54,515 bases of DNA from Gammaproteobacteria bacterium (GTDB lineage Bacteria; Pseudomonadota; Gammaproteobacteria; UBA6429; Thiohalophilaceae). The notes under the pieces are model-generated. The model saw nothing but the letters and a program-made list of their open reading frames with translations, did not search any database and was not told the DNA's origin. Positions within the stretch are counted from its first letter, which is position 1; every line of letters begins with the position of its first letter. The translations under genes were made by a program, and so were the position numbers. The stretch lies in the NCBI GenBank assembly GCA_024275115.1, contig JAJRZT010000011.1:1-54515 (forward strand), written 5' to 3'. Of this stretch, positions 18,589-26,285 are shown piece after piece.

Positions 18589-18611
18589 TTAACCCCCGCC
18601 CAAACAGCTAA
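18477..18611 (+). pseudogene. Possible N-terminal remnant of a Fic-type gene
   Basis: 44-codon ORF beginning MKIPVSPPKFD, a pattern I associate with the start of many Fic-domain proteins. It stops after the transition into sequence that is antisense to the hipA-side fragment. It is far too short to be functional. The Fic assignment is from memory of the N-terminal pattern only. Confidence 0.3.
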
Positions 18612-18837
18612 AACTACCGCGTAACACTTTGGCCTGATTGTCGAGTTTAAATGACACCCCCCAGCCCCAGTTTTTTTTGCCGTTCTTTCGGTAAATCATA
18701 ACTTTGGCAAGGTGCATGTTATCTGCCGCTTCTGAAACCTGAATATTCAACCCGTTACGGCCGTCTTTATTTGCATGAAATGCCCAAAAGCCACTTGGGT
18801 AATCGCTTAGCGTTCGGTCATTTCTTTTGGGGCAGTG
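18589..18837 (-). pseudogene. 82-codon fragment in frame after the hipA stop
   Basis: Open frame that follows the hipA TAA directly and in the same frame, with no start codon near its beginning. It reads like the C-terminal part of a protein: WAFHANKDGRNG, then LAKVMIYRKNGKKNWGWG, then a VLRGSFSCLGGG end. I do not recognise the family. It is probably the 3' end of another gene fused to this site by deletion. Read-through of the hipA stop would append it. Confidence 0.5.
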
Positions 18838-19821
18838 TTAGTGATTAAGCTTCTTCGCAATATTATTTATACCATTAAATATTGGCTCGTATATATTAGT
18901 CGGGAAGTCATCGGGTAGCCGTGATGAGATATTCTCAATAATAGGTTCAATATTGCTCATTGTATGTTCAATTATTGCCTGCATTTCTGTTTTAGGGAAG
19001 TTTACTTTCTTTGCCTCATCAAACCAATGGCGCGGCATAATTTCATGCCAGGTATAATGTGTATTTTTACCATGAAGTGCCATCGCCATATTGAGTTTAC
19101 GATATTCACGTTGATGTTTCTCTGCTAGCGGATACGCAGAGATTACATCGTAAACAGGCGTTAACTTGAAGCGACCACCTTGTTTCAGGAAAATACTAAA
19201 GTTCTTCGCGTGGCCATCAATGGCACCAAGCAGCCAGAATAAAAATACCATTATCATAAACTGCTTGCGATCTTCTTCGGGGTGCATTGATGATTTTAAT
19301 CGCTCCATTATTTGCGCAATGCCAGGGCCGCCTTCGTTTTCATATTTTAAAGTGGGTGCAATTCCATTCGCCTGGCACATATCTTCTTGTGGGTGACGAA
19401 TGATCCATGTTTTGTCTGCAGATAATTCTCTATCAAAGCGCTCAACAACAAGAACTTTTATATCATCAAAGGTTTCAATACTAACGGCAGGTACAGGTAG
19501 GCCAAATTCTCTGAGTATCTCCAGGCATAACCATTCATTTTCAACACTATCAGATAGATCAATATCGGCATGTTCAATCTTACCTATGGGAAGCTTGAAT
19601 ATGTGAGTGGTGGGTGTTGCTTCAACAGGTCGTTGCCACTGCTTGTTATGCCAGAGTAGGGCCGTTTTTTCTTGTGCCCCTGCAATGGATATCCGAAACG
19701 CCTGATCGGTAGACATGCCCAGTGGTAAGGTTTGATAGTTTCTAAGTATTTCTGCAATTTCACTTTTGTTTAAAGGTGTGCCGTGAATGTTTTTAACATC
19801 AACTTTTGTTCGGTCACTCAT
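18838..19821 (-). CDS. hipA: HipA-like Ser/Thr kinase, N-terminally truncated
   Basis: 327 residues; E. coli HipA has about 440. The kinase core is intact: the Gly-rich loop with autophosphorylation Ser in SIAGAQEKTALL (45-56), KLPIG ATP-site segment (76-80), catalytic DGHAKNF (202-208) and metal-binding Asp225 in PVYDVIS. About 100 N-terminal residues found in HipA are absent, and no hipB antitoxin is adjacent. HipA phosphorylates glutamyl-tRNA synthetase and drives persistence. The missing part corresponds roughly to the separate HipS subunit of HipBST systems, but no HipS gene is seen. The gene starts ten bases from a divergent pseudogene, so truncation by recombination is the likely cause. 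Activity is uncertain. Confidence 0.82.
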   Translation of the reverse strand: MSDRTKVDVKNIHGTPLNKSEIAEILRNYQTLPLGMSTDQAFRISIAGAQEKTALLWHNKQWQRPVEATPTTHIFKLPIGKIEHADIDLSDSVENEWLCLEILREFGLPVPAVSIETFDDIKVLVVERFDRELSADKTWIIRHPQEDMCQANGIAPTLKYENEGGPGIAQIMERLKSSMHPEEDRKQFMIMVFLFWLLGAIDGHAKNFSIFLKQGGRFKLTPVYDVISAYPLAEKHQREYRKLNMAMALHGKNTHYTWHEIMPRHWFDEAKKVNFPKTEMQAIIEHTMSNIEPIIENISSRLPDDFPTNIYEPIFNGINNIAKKLNH

Positions 19822-19824
19822 ACG

Positions 19825-20310
19825 GATTGAAGTTGACAGGCTGTGTGTAGCCGCACATTCATTGCCAACCTATGTACGTAAACGATTAATTGAAAAGGGT
19901 ATTTCCTTTGTTGTCCCTGGTGTTCAAATGTATCTACCGGCGTTGGGGATGGATATGCGGTCACGTGCTGTACGCCAGAAACCCTTAACAGTGGATCGTT
20001 TTAGCCCTGCGACACAGGTGGTTTTAATATATTGGTTATTAGGGCGAATTGAAGGTGTTGTAACCCCATTAGAACTATCGAAGTGGCTTGGGTATAGCGC
20101 AATGACAATGAGCCGTGCGGTGGATGAGCTTGAAGCATCAAAGGTGCCCATGTAGAACGGGCAGGGCGTGAACGTGTGGTTTCTTTTGTTAACGACCGCC
20201 AGGCTATTTGGGCTGATGTGTACCCTCGAATGCGTAACCCTGTTAGCAAGGCGGTACGTATTTTTGAAAAAACGTTCTACACCGTTATAGTGATTTTCTT
20301 ATGTCGAAAA
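19825..20310 (+). pseudogene. MarR-like regulator pseudogene, frameshifted
   Basis: Two frames together resemble a winged-helix regulator often found beside nucleotidyltransferase toxins. The first frame (to the stop at 20153-20155) contains LPALGMDMR and LLGYSAMTMSRAVDELEA in spirit (here LGYSAMTMSRAVDE). From about 20145 homology continues in another frame with ERAGRERVVSF, DRQAIWADVYP and NPVSKAVRIF. One base has been lost or gained near 20145-20152. The N-terminus is also missing at the hipA junction. Boundaries are approximate. Confidence 0.6.
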
Positions 20311-20360
20311 CTATGGAGTATTTGACATAAGAGGCATTCTTGTATAGTTTTCGATATAAG
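20298..20360 (+). promoter_or_regulatory. Fic promoter with nested inverted repeats
   Basis: A 17-bp arm at 20298-20314 (CTTATGTCGAAAACTAT) pairs with 20344-20360 with one mismatch. In addition CTTATGTC pairs with GACATAAG at 20324-20331. Between the arms lies TTGACA (20322-20327) with TATAGT 15 bp downstream. This looks like an autoregulated promoter with an operator overlapping both hexamers. The binding protein is unknown; the Fic protein's helical C-terminal domain or a lost antitoxin are options. Confidence 0.5.
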
Positions 20361-20400
20361 AGAAACGTTAAATCGCAAACTAGGGGTTAATTCGATATTA

Positions 20401-21540
20401 ATGGATATTAGTGATTTTAAATCAGGGCAACACCAGCAGCAATATGAGTATAAAAGCTTCTTACCTGAAAAGCTGAATCATGCATGGGAAATTACCGACG
20501 GTGAAGTACAGCGTTTATTGAGCGACGCGGATCGTGTTCTTGGTGAATTAAATGCGTTCTCTCAGCTTGTGCCGAACGTGGACTTTTTTATTCGTATGCA
20601 TATAACCAAGGAGGCAACGCAGTCTAGCCGCATTGAAGGTACTCGTACAAATATGGAAGATGCTTTGTTGGATGAAAGTGACATTGCACCAGAAAAAAGA
20701 GATGACTGGGATGAAGTGCAAAATTATATTCATGCCATTAATCATGCGATTGAGCAGTTGCAAACACTGCCGCTGTCTAATCGGTTGCTGCGTGATACAC
20801 ATAAAATCCTGATGCAAGGCGTGCGCGGTGAAACTAAAATGCCGGGTGAGTTCCGCAACAGCCAGAACTGGATTGGCGTAAGTTTAAAAAATGCTGTGTT
20901 TATCCCTCCTCATCAAGATGAAGTTGTTGAGCTAATGAGTGATTTTGAAAAATTTATTCATAATGATGAATTGCAAATACCGCATCTTATTAAAGTTGCT
21001 ATTGCCCATTATCAATTTGAAACGATTCATCCTTTTCTTGATGGTAATGGGCGCTTAGGGCGGTTAATGATAGCGCTTTATCTGGCAGATTTTGATTTAC
21101 TTCATAAGCCGGCGCTTTATTTATCGGATTACTTTGAACGAAATAAATCGGAATATGTGGATCGCCTTATGGCTGTGCGCGAAACTAATCAAATGAAGCA
21201 ATGGTTAATCTTTTTTTTGTATGGCGTAAAAGAAACAGCAATGAGTTCAATTCAGGTCTTTAAAGATATTATTGAACTTAAAGAAAAAATCGAAAGAGAA
21301 GTATTGCCGCACTTTACGACTCGCAGGCAGAAAAACGCGCAAATGTTAATGCAGTTTTTGTATAAAAACCCGGTTGTAAATATCGGTATGGTTGCTGATT
21401 TGCTAGGTATAAAGGCGAACACATCAGCAATGCTGGTTAATGATTTTGTTAAGTATGGTATTTTACAAGAATTAACTGGAAAGCGACGTAACCGTGTATT
21501 CTGGTTTAAGGAATATATATCTATATTTAATAATAAGTAA
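20401..21540 (+). CDS. Fic family protein adenylyltransferase
   Basis: 379 residues. The Fic motif HPFLDGNGRLGR is at 210-221 with all catalytic residues. An N-terminal inhibitory motif SSRIEG (75-80) fits the (S/T)xxxE(G/N) consensus of self-inhibited class II Fic proteins, so activity would be released when that helix moves. The C-terminal part (about 300-379) looks like a winged helix, with GMVADLLGIKANTSAML as its recognition region, common in this Fic subfamily. Fic enzymes transfer AMP from ATP to target proteins. The ATG at 20401 lies 40 bases after the candidate operator. It is monocistronic. The stop is eight bases before the tRNA-Phe fragment. Confidence 0.92.
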   Translation: MDISDFKSGQHQQQYEYKSFLPEKLNHAWEITDGEVQRLLSDADRVLGELNAFSQLVPNVDFFIRMHITKEATQSSRIEGTRTNMEDALLDESDIAPEKRDDWDEVQNYIHAINHAIEQLQTLPLSNRLLRDTHKILMQGVRGETKMPGEFRNSQNWIGVSLKNAVFIPPHQDEVVELMSDFEKFIHNDELQIPHLIKVAIAHYQFETIHPFLDGNGRLGRLMIALYLADFDLLHKPALYLSDYFERNKSEYVDRLMAVRETNQMKQWLIFFLYGVKETAMSSIQVFKDIIELKEKIEREVLPHFTTRRQKNAQMLMQFLYKNPVVNIGMVADLLGIKANTSAMLVNDFVKYGILQELTGKRRNRVFWFKEYISIFNNK

Positions 21541-21547
21541 GGAGATT

Positions 21548-21576
21548 TGAAATGGTGGCCGGACCTGGAATCGAAC
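21548..21576 (-). repeat. 29-bp duplicate of tRNA-Phe 3' end (att-like)
   Basis: TGAAATGGTGGCCGGACCTG and the next nine bases are identical to 22333-22361, which is the 3' end of tRNA-Phe plus five flanking bases. Sequences diverge abruptly on the inner side. Such direct repeats are left by integrases that insert at tRNA 3' ends, so this is the distal attachment site. Confidence 0.88.
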
Positions 21577-21687
21577 AAAAGTTATGGGTTATGTTTAATT
21601 TTTAATCCCAGGCGTTATCTTCTTTAAGGTAAGGCTGCTATTATTAAGCAATATAGGTTATTTCTATTTGGAAATTTGGAGTTACCA
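21577..21687. other. Leader of mntA
   Basis: No gene seen. The ribosome site TGGAG (21677-21681) for the next gene lies at its right end. Confidence 0.4.
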
Positions 21688-21978
21688 ATGCTGTTAAGTG
21701 AAGTTCAAGCTAATAAAGAAGTTATTAAAGCATTAGCTGAGCAGCATGGTGCGCGAAATATTCGGCTTTTTGGTTCAGTATCAAGAGGAGAGGAGCGGCC
21801 AGACAGTGATGTTGATTTTCTGGTGGATTTCCCCCGGGGCTATGATTTATTCAGCCAGCGATTACCGCTTATCGAAAAGCTTTCCAATTTGCTTCATCGA
21901 CGAGTCGAAGTTGTGCCTGAACATGAATTAAATCGTTATATTCGAGAACAGGTTCTCAACGAGGCGATGGATTTATGA
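21688..21978 (+). CDS. mntA: MntA-like minimal nucleotidyltransferase antitoxin
   Basis: 96 residues from the ATG at 21688. TGGAG lies six bases upstream and overlaps the alternative TTG at 21676, so the ATG is preferred. The nucleotidyltransferase site is GSVSRGEE (29-36) and SDVDFLVDF (40-48), with GSxxRG and two Asp. In characterised MntA/HepT pairs this enzyme AMPylates the HEPN toxin and silences it. The stop overlaps the toxin start by four bases (ATGA). The pair lies inside the 29-bp direct repeats. Confidence 0.92.
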   Translation: MLLSEVQANKEVIKALAEQHGARNIRLFGSVSRGEERPDSDVDFLVDFPRGYDLFSQRLPLIEKLSNLLHRRVEVVPEHELNRYIREQVLNEAMDL

Positions 21979-22304
21979 GTAAATCCTGGCAAGCATACGC
22001 CTGGCACATTATTGATACGATAGCAAAAATTCGGCAGATTCATAGTAAGGGTGATTTAGCTAAGGACGAAATACTTTATGACGCAGCCTTACGTAATTTG
22101 CAAACCTTGTCTGAGGCGACACAGCAACTACCCGATACGAAGTTGACTGCTTGCTCGGATATCCCCTGGAGAGAAATTAATGGTTTCCGCAATATTCTTG
22201 TTCATAACTACCTCGGAAATATTGACCCACTGGCTATTGTTGCGGTGATTGAAAAACATCTTCAGCCACTAGAAGAATGCGTGAAAGCCATGCTTGCAGA
22301 ATAA
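21975..22304 (+). CDS. hepT: HepT-like HEPN toxin (DUF86)
   Basis: 109-residue HEPN-domain RNase. The RX4HXY active-site motif is RNILVHNY (72-79), with Arg72, His77 and the Tyr79 that is modified by MntA-type partners. The protein is all helical, as expected. HepT cleaves RNA, including tRNA in the best-studied case. It is translationally coupled to mntA. It ends 33 bases before the tRNA-Phe 3' end. Confidence 0.92.
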   Translation: MSKSWQAYAWHIIDTIAKIRQIHSKGDLAKDEILYDAALRNLQTLSEATQQLPDTKLTACSDIPWREINGFRNILVHNYLGNIDPLAIVAVIEKHLQPLEECVKAMLAE

Positions 22305-22337
22305 GTCAGAAGTTTTGGGTGCTCGATATTAATGAAA

Positions 22338-22413
22338 TGGTGGCCGGACCTGGAATCGAACCAGGGACACGAGGATTTTCAATCCTCTGCTCTACCGACT
22401 GAGCTATCCGGCC
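22338..22413 (-). tRNA. tRNA-Phe (GAA)
   Basis: 76-nt tRNA including an encoded CCA. The acceptor stem is GGCCGGA/TCCGGCC with discriminator A. The D-arm contains AGCTCAGTCGGTAGAGC. The anticodon loop reads TTGAAAA with anticodon GAA. The T-arm loop TTCGATTC is standard. Its 3' half is the integration target for the element carrying mntA/hepT. Confidence 0.97.
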
Positions 22414-22463
22414 ATTTTTAACTGCAACTTCAATGTCGGCCGTATGGCTTTATTGAGCGGCGT

Positions 22464-22492
22464 ATTTAAGCGGCTACGCGCCTTTTAGTCAA
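22464..22492 (-). promoter_or_regulatory. tRNA-Phe promoter
   Basis: On the minus strand TTGACT (22487-22492) and TTAAAT (22464-22469) are spaced by 17 bp. They are followed by a GC-rich discriminator (ACGCCGC), typical of stringently controlled stable-RNA promoters. The first tRNA base is about 50 nt downstream. Confidence 0.65.
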
Positions 22493-22555
22493 GTTATTTT
22501 GGGTTTTTATGACATTTTATTGGTAAATACCATTAGGTATTAGCTGAATAGGGTG

Positions 22556-22825
22556 TTATTTCGGCGCAACGTAGCCTTCGGGCATTTCGCTGCCTTCGCC
22601 GAAGAAGAATTTCTCCATTTCTTTCTCTAAAAAGGCGCGATCTTCGGGTTTTATTGGGCTAAGTCGGTTTTCGTTCATTAATATGGTTTGGTGCCCCATC
22701 CATTGCTGCCAGGCTTCTTTACTGACATTGTCGAAAATTTTCTGCCCGAGTTCGCCGGGGTAGGTTGAGTTGTCGAGGCCTTCGGCCTGTTTGCCAAGTT
22801 TTACGCACTGTACCATTCGTGTCAT
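22556..22825 (-). CDS. yggX: Fe(2+)-trafficking / oxidative protection protein YggX
   Basis: 89 residues, the usual length. The sequence begins MTRMVQCVKLGKQAEGL and carries the conserved single Cys7, the KIFDNVSKEAW segment and the MNENRLS motif. YggX supports Fe-S cluster repair and protects against oxidants. Its start overlaps the mutY stop by four bases. The mutY-yggX order is conserved in gammaproteobacteria, where both counter oxidative damage. Confidence 0.97.
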   Translation of the reverse strand: MTRMVQCVKLGKQAEGLDNSTYPGELGQKIFDNVSKEAWQQWMGHQTILMNENRLSPIKPEDRAFLEKEMEKFFFGEGSEMPEGYVAPK

Positions 22826-23907
22826 GGGAATTTCTCCAAAGTTGATTCTAGTAGCTTTTTAACGGGGCCGGGCAGGCCGCGTTTGCCCGACCTGTTTTGT
22901 TCGTTTGGTGGGACGCATTTATACCAGACAAACTTGTCTGAATCCATGACACATTGTGTGTGGGTACTGACTCTGCAATGAATGGGCTGAATATCAAGGT
23001 GGAAGTGGCTAAAGGTATGCCGGAAAGGGCTGAGCGGAATGCTTGTTTCAACCTCGCAGGCAAACTGTTGGCGGCTGATTTCGCTGGCAGATTCGGAACC
23101 CTCTATTTCTGGCAGGCTCCATAGATTACCCCATATACCTTGCGCCGGGCGCTGTTGTAGTAGGATTTCACCTTTTGTATTTTGCAGCAGTAGCATGGTG
23201 GTTTTGCGCACGGGCAAGCGGGCACGTTTTTTAGGCGCGGGGTAGTCGCAAGGATTGCCCTGTTTATATGCGCTGCAATGTGGTTGAAGGGGGCAGGTTT
23301 TACAGCCCGGTTTACTGCGGGTACAAACGGTGGCACCTAAGTCCATAATGGCCTGGGTGTAGTCTGCCGCGCTGTGTTCGGGGGTATGTTGCCGGGCAAT
23401 CTCCCAGAGTTGTGTCTCAATTTTTTTCTTTCCCGGCCAGCCACTAATGGCATGGAAGCGTGTTAGCACGCGTTTTACATTGCCGTCTAATATGGCGTGT
23501 GGCAGGTTAAATGCTTGCGCTAAGATGGCCGCCGCGGTTGATGGGCCAATGCCGGGCAGGGCAAGTATGTCGTCATATTCTTGCGGGAACTCGGCGGCAT
23601 GCTGCTCTACAATTATTTGCGCAGCCTTGTGCAAATTGCGCCCACGGGCGTAATAACCCAGCCCAGTCCATTGGTGCAGTACTTCATCCTGAGAGGCTTT
23701 CGCGAGTGCCCGTAGGCTGGGGAATGCTTTAATAAAGCGCTCAAAGTAGGGGATAACCGTTTGTACCTGAGTTTGTTGCAGCATCACTTCAGACAGCCAT
23801 ACACGATACGCTTCGCGTGGTTGCTGCCAAGGCAGGTCATGGCGGCCGTGTTGTTTAAACCATGTAAGTAAGGGCTTACTAAAGACTGTGTTGGTATTTT
23901 CGGTCAC
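22822..23907 (-). CDS. mutY: A/G-specific adenine DNA glycosylase
   Basis: 361-residue base-excision enzyme that removes A opposite 8-oxoG. The helix-hairpin-helix LPGIGPSTAAAI is around residues 117-128. The catalytic Glu lies in SEVMLQQTQV and the catalytic Asp in IMDLGAT. The four-Cys Fe-S motif C-x6-C-x2-C-x5-C is CTRSKPGCKTCPLQPHC. A NUDIX-like C-terminal domain that recognises 8-oxoG follows (about 230-350). It forms an operon with yggX. Confidence 0.97.
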   Translation of the reverse strand: MTENTNTVFSKPLLTWFKQHGRHDLPWQQPREAYRVWLSEVMLQQTQVQTVIPYFERFIKAFPSLRALAKASQDEVLHQWTGLGYYARGRNLHKAAQIIVEQHAAEFPQEYDDILALPGIGPSTAAAILAQAFNLPHAILDGNVKRVLTRFHAISGWPGKKKIETQLWEIARQHTPEHSAADYTQAIMDLGATVCTRSKPGCKTCPLQPHCSAYKQGNPCDYPAPKKRARLPVRKTTMLLLQNTKGEILLQQRPAQGIWGNLWSLPEIEGSESASEISRQQFACEVETSIPLSPFRHTFSHFHLDIQPIHCRVSTHTQCVMDSDKFVWYKCVPPNEQNRSGKRGLPGPVKKLLESTLEKFP

Positions 23908-24181
23908 AGGGCTGCTCTTCTTTACTTGTTTTGGTGGGTTGCTGTTTGGTTATTGTGTTGTTCCGAATCTTCGGGTTTTGGGTATCTGGTTCCTGAGTAT
24001 ACTGGACTTGTTCCTGGAGTATTAGCCAGGTGGCAAATTCAACCTGGTAAATCCCTCACTTACCCCTGCTATAGCTCATGTTTTTTGTTTATTTGCCGAT
24101 AAATTTGAGGTGCGGGGTCTTTTTTGTGTTTGTATTGCACCCCAGTTTATCGTTTTGTGGTAATAACCAGGAGTATTTTTG
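23908..24181. other. Divergent intergenic region mutY / chemoreceptor
   Basis: No gene seen. It contains the sigma-28-like promoter at 24076-24102 and the chemoreceptor ribosome site AGGAG (24169-24173). Confidence 0.5.
24076..24102 (+). promoter_or_regulatory. Sigma-28 (FliA)-type promoter
   Basis: GCCGATAA (24095-24102) matches the FliA -10 consensus perfectly. Eleven bases upstream, TCATGTTT (24076-24083) matches six of eight positions of TAAAGTTT. It lies about 80 bases before the chemoreceptor start, as expected for class III flagellar/chemotaxis genes. Confidence 0.7.
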
Positions 24182-25417
24182 ATGAGTTTAAGCCATCTTA
24201 AATTACAGATTTTAGGAATATTACAGCACCGTTATGCGGGTGCTAGTTTAACGGCGATTGGATTACTGGGCCTGGTTACTGTTATTTTAATGGATGGGGT
24301 ATTAAAGAATAGCCCGTTAATTTGGGCTTTACTTGGCTTAGTGGGATTGGGCTGCTGGATGCAAATTTTAAGTCGCACTCTAGTGCGCTGTTTTAATCAG
24401 AGCCTGATTAACGCGTTTGAAAAAGGCATGAGCGGTGAGGCGTTTGAGCCCATTGAACCGATTGCGGGTATGCCACTCACGGCAACGCTTGCAGATGATT
24501 TTACTGCGGCAATGGGCAGGCTTAAAACGACCAACCAGCTTGTTACCGAGGTTGCCAGTACCCTGGCAACCCATGCCAATGAAATTAGTATTACTGCATC
24601 GGTGATAGCGGGGCAAATGGATGAGCAAGTTAACGAGACAACCGATATTGCCACGTTGGTTGAACGTTTGCAGGGTGTGTTTTCAACAGCAGTGGCTGCG
24701 GCTGAAAAGACGGTCGACTTATCGACCAAGTCTGAAGATGAAGGTAATAGTGGTAAGTTGGTCATGACGCAGGCAATGAGCAGTGTTTCGGCGTTGAGTG
24801 ACTCGGTTATTTCAGCCGGTTCGATGATTGAGCGTTTGGGTGACGAGAGTAAGGAAATAGGCGGTATTATTAGCGTCATTAAAGGCGTGGCAGACCAAAC
24901 TAATTTACTGGCATTGAATGCAGCGATTGAAGCCGCGCGTGCTGGTGAGCAAGGCCGTGGCTTTGCCGTGGTGGCAGACGAAGTGCGCTCGTTGGCGAGT
25001 AAAACACAAGAGTCGGCGAGTGAAATTGAAGCGATCATCGAAAAAATTATTAATAGCGTGAAGGAAACGTCCGATACGGTGAGGCAGTCGGTTAGCCTGG
25101 CACAGGATTCGGACGAGTCGATAGAAGGTGTTGTTGTTTCTTACTCTGAGCTGGTAGGTTATATGTCACAGGTGAGCAGTTTGGGCGATGAGCTGGCAAC
25201 GGCTACCCGCCATGAACTGCATACAGCTGAGCAGGTTTTTGATAAGTTACAGGGTATTCGGAGTATTGGTGAAACAACGCAGGGCAGCAGTGAAATGATG
25301 GCGGAGGCTAGTCAGGAGTTACAGTCATTAGGCGCACAGTTAGAGCAGCTGGCTAAATTGGGTAGTGCCAGTAACAACAATATGGGTGCTGAGGATGACG
25401 CAGTTGATTTGTTTTAA
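24182..25417 (+). CDS. Methyl-accepting chemotaxis protein
   Basis: 411 residues from the ATG at 24182, with AGGAG eight bases upstream; a TTG just before it is rejected. Two closely spaced membrane segments (about 15-40 and 45-65) leave almost no periplasmic sensor. No PAS or other input domain is evident. The signalling domain has the conserved hairpin tip [19 protein letters not shown] and the flanking ADEVRSLA. It probably senses membrane state or an internal cue. A CheY-like gene follows by 55 bases. The FliA-type promoter supports flagellar regulon membership. Confidence 0.94.
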   Translation: MSLSHLKLQILGILQHRYAGASLTAIGLLGLVTVILMDGVLKNSPLIWALLGLVGLGCWMQILSRTLVRCFNQSLINAFEKGMSGEAFEPIEPIAGMPLTATLADDFTAAMGRLKTTNQLVTEVASTLATHANEISITASVIAGQMDEQVNETTDIATLVERLQGVFSTAVAAAEKTVDLSTKSEDEGNSGKLVMTQAMSSVSALSDSVISAGSMIERLGDESKEIGGIISVIKGVADQTNLLALNAAIEAARAGEQGRGFAVVADEVRSLASKTQESASEIEAIIEKIINSVKETSDTVRQSVSLAQDSDESIEGVVVSYSELVGYMSQVSSLGDELATATRHELHTAEQVFDKLQGIRSIGETTQGSSEMMAEASQELQSLGAQLEQLAKLGSASNNNMGAEDDAVDLF

Positions 25418-25472
25418 TTGACAAGCCCACGCTGCGGCTGGACTTTACTAATGGCAATAAACAGATAATGGT

Positions 25473-25838
25473 ATGAATAAATCTATGAAGATACTTGCAG
25501 TGGATGATGAGCCTTTAAATTTAATGATCATTAAAGAGTTGTTTGAAGATATTCATGAAATAACCTTAGTTGAGTCAGGCGAAGATGCGCTGGCAAAACT
25601 CGAAAAGAATGTCCCTGATGTTGTTTTGTTAGACGTGATGATGCCGGGGATTGATGGCGTTGAAGTTTGCAAACGTATGCGCGCTGATCCAAAAATGGAT
25701 AAGGTTAAAATTATTATGGTGTCGGGCAAAGCAATGGAGTCGGACATTCACATTGGTATGGACGCCGGAGCAGACCATTACGTGAGTAAGCCATTTGATA
25801 TGATGGAATTGGTTGATTTAGTCGAGTCCTACAGTTAA
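25473..25838 (+). CDS. CheY-like single-domain response regulator
   Basis: 121-residue stand-alone receiver. Acidic pocket DDE is near the N-terminus, the phospho-acceptor Asp lies in LLDVMMPGIDG, Ser in MVSGKA and the conserved Lys in VSKPFD. There is no output domain. It lies 55 bases after the chemoreceptor and probably shares its transcript. It may act in chemotaxis or in a phosphorelay; it differs from true CheY in lacking its typical C-terminal face, as far as can be judged by eye. Confidence 0.92.
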   Translation: MNKSMKILAVDDEPLNLMIIKELFEDIHEITLVESGEDALAKLEKNVPDVVLLDVMMPGIDGVEVCKRMRADPKMDKVKIIMVSGKAMESDIHIGMDAGADHYVSKPFDMMELVDLVESYS

Positions 25839-25866
25839 AAATCGCTAACGCGACTTATAATTCAGC

Positions 25867-25946
25867 GTAGCTCGGATGAAATAAAACGTAATCCGGGAAA
25901 TAATGCCAAAATACTTCAGATTTCGCGTTTCTACATCCCGGCTACA
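25867..25946. repeat. REP-like repeat, copy B
   Basis: Starts GTAGCTCGGATGAAATAAAA, continues to AATCCGGGA, and is closed by an inverted TACATCCCGGCTACA at the right end. It is the left of two copies flanking the BrnT-like toxin-antitoxin pair, and shares the core of copy A. Confidence 0.75.
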
Positions 25947-26000
25947 AGCTGTTATGCGCAAAATAAGTGCAAAAGGCACACAATGTGCTAATATTTATAT

Positions 26001-26285
26001 ATGGATTATTTTGCATGGAGTTTGGAAAAGAATGACGAATTAATCAAAGAACGTGGTATATCTTTTGAGCGAGTAATACAACATATTGAAAAAGAAGGGT
26101 TTTTAGATGTAATCACGCACCCTAATACATCTAAATATCCAAATCAGCGTATGTATATTATCGAAATTGACAATTATGCTTATCTAGTACCTTTTGTTGA
26201 AAATGATAATGAAATCTTTCTTAAAACCATTATTCCAGGCCGCAAAGCCACACGTAAATATCTCGAGGTGAATGATGAACGCTAA
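26001..26285 (+). CDS. BrnT-like toxin
   Basis: 94 residues, size and fold pattern of RelE-superfamily RNase toxins of the BrnT/DUF4258 type. It shows a helical N-terminus, then strands with QRMYIIEIDNYAYLVPFV and a basic C-terminal FLKTIIPGRKATRKYL that I know from chromosomal toxin genes. The last ten bases overlap the antitoxin start. Toxin-first order fits BrnT-BrnA. No clear Shine-Dalgarno precedes the ATG. Toxicity is inferred, and the family label is moderate. Confidence 0.75.
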   Translation: MDYFAWSLEKNDELIKERGISFERVIQHIEKEGFLDVITHPNTSKYPNQRMYIIEIDNYAYLVPFVENDNEIFLKTIIPGRKATRKYLEVNDER

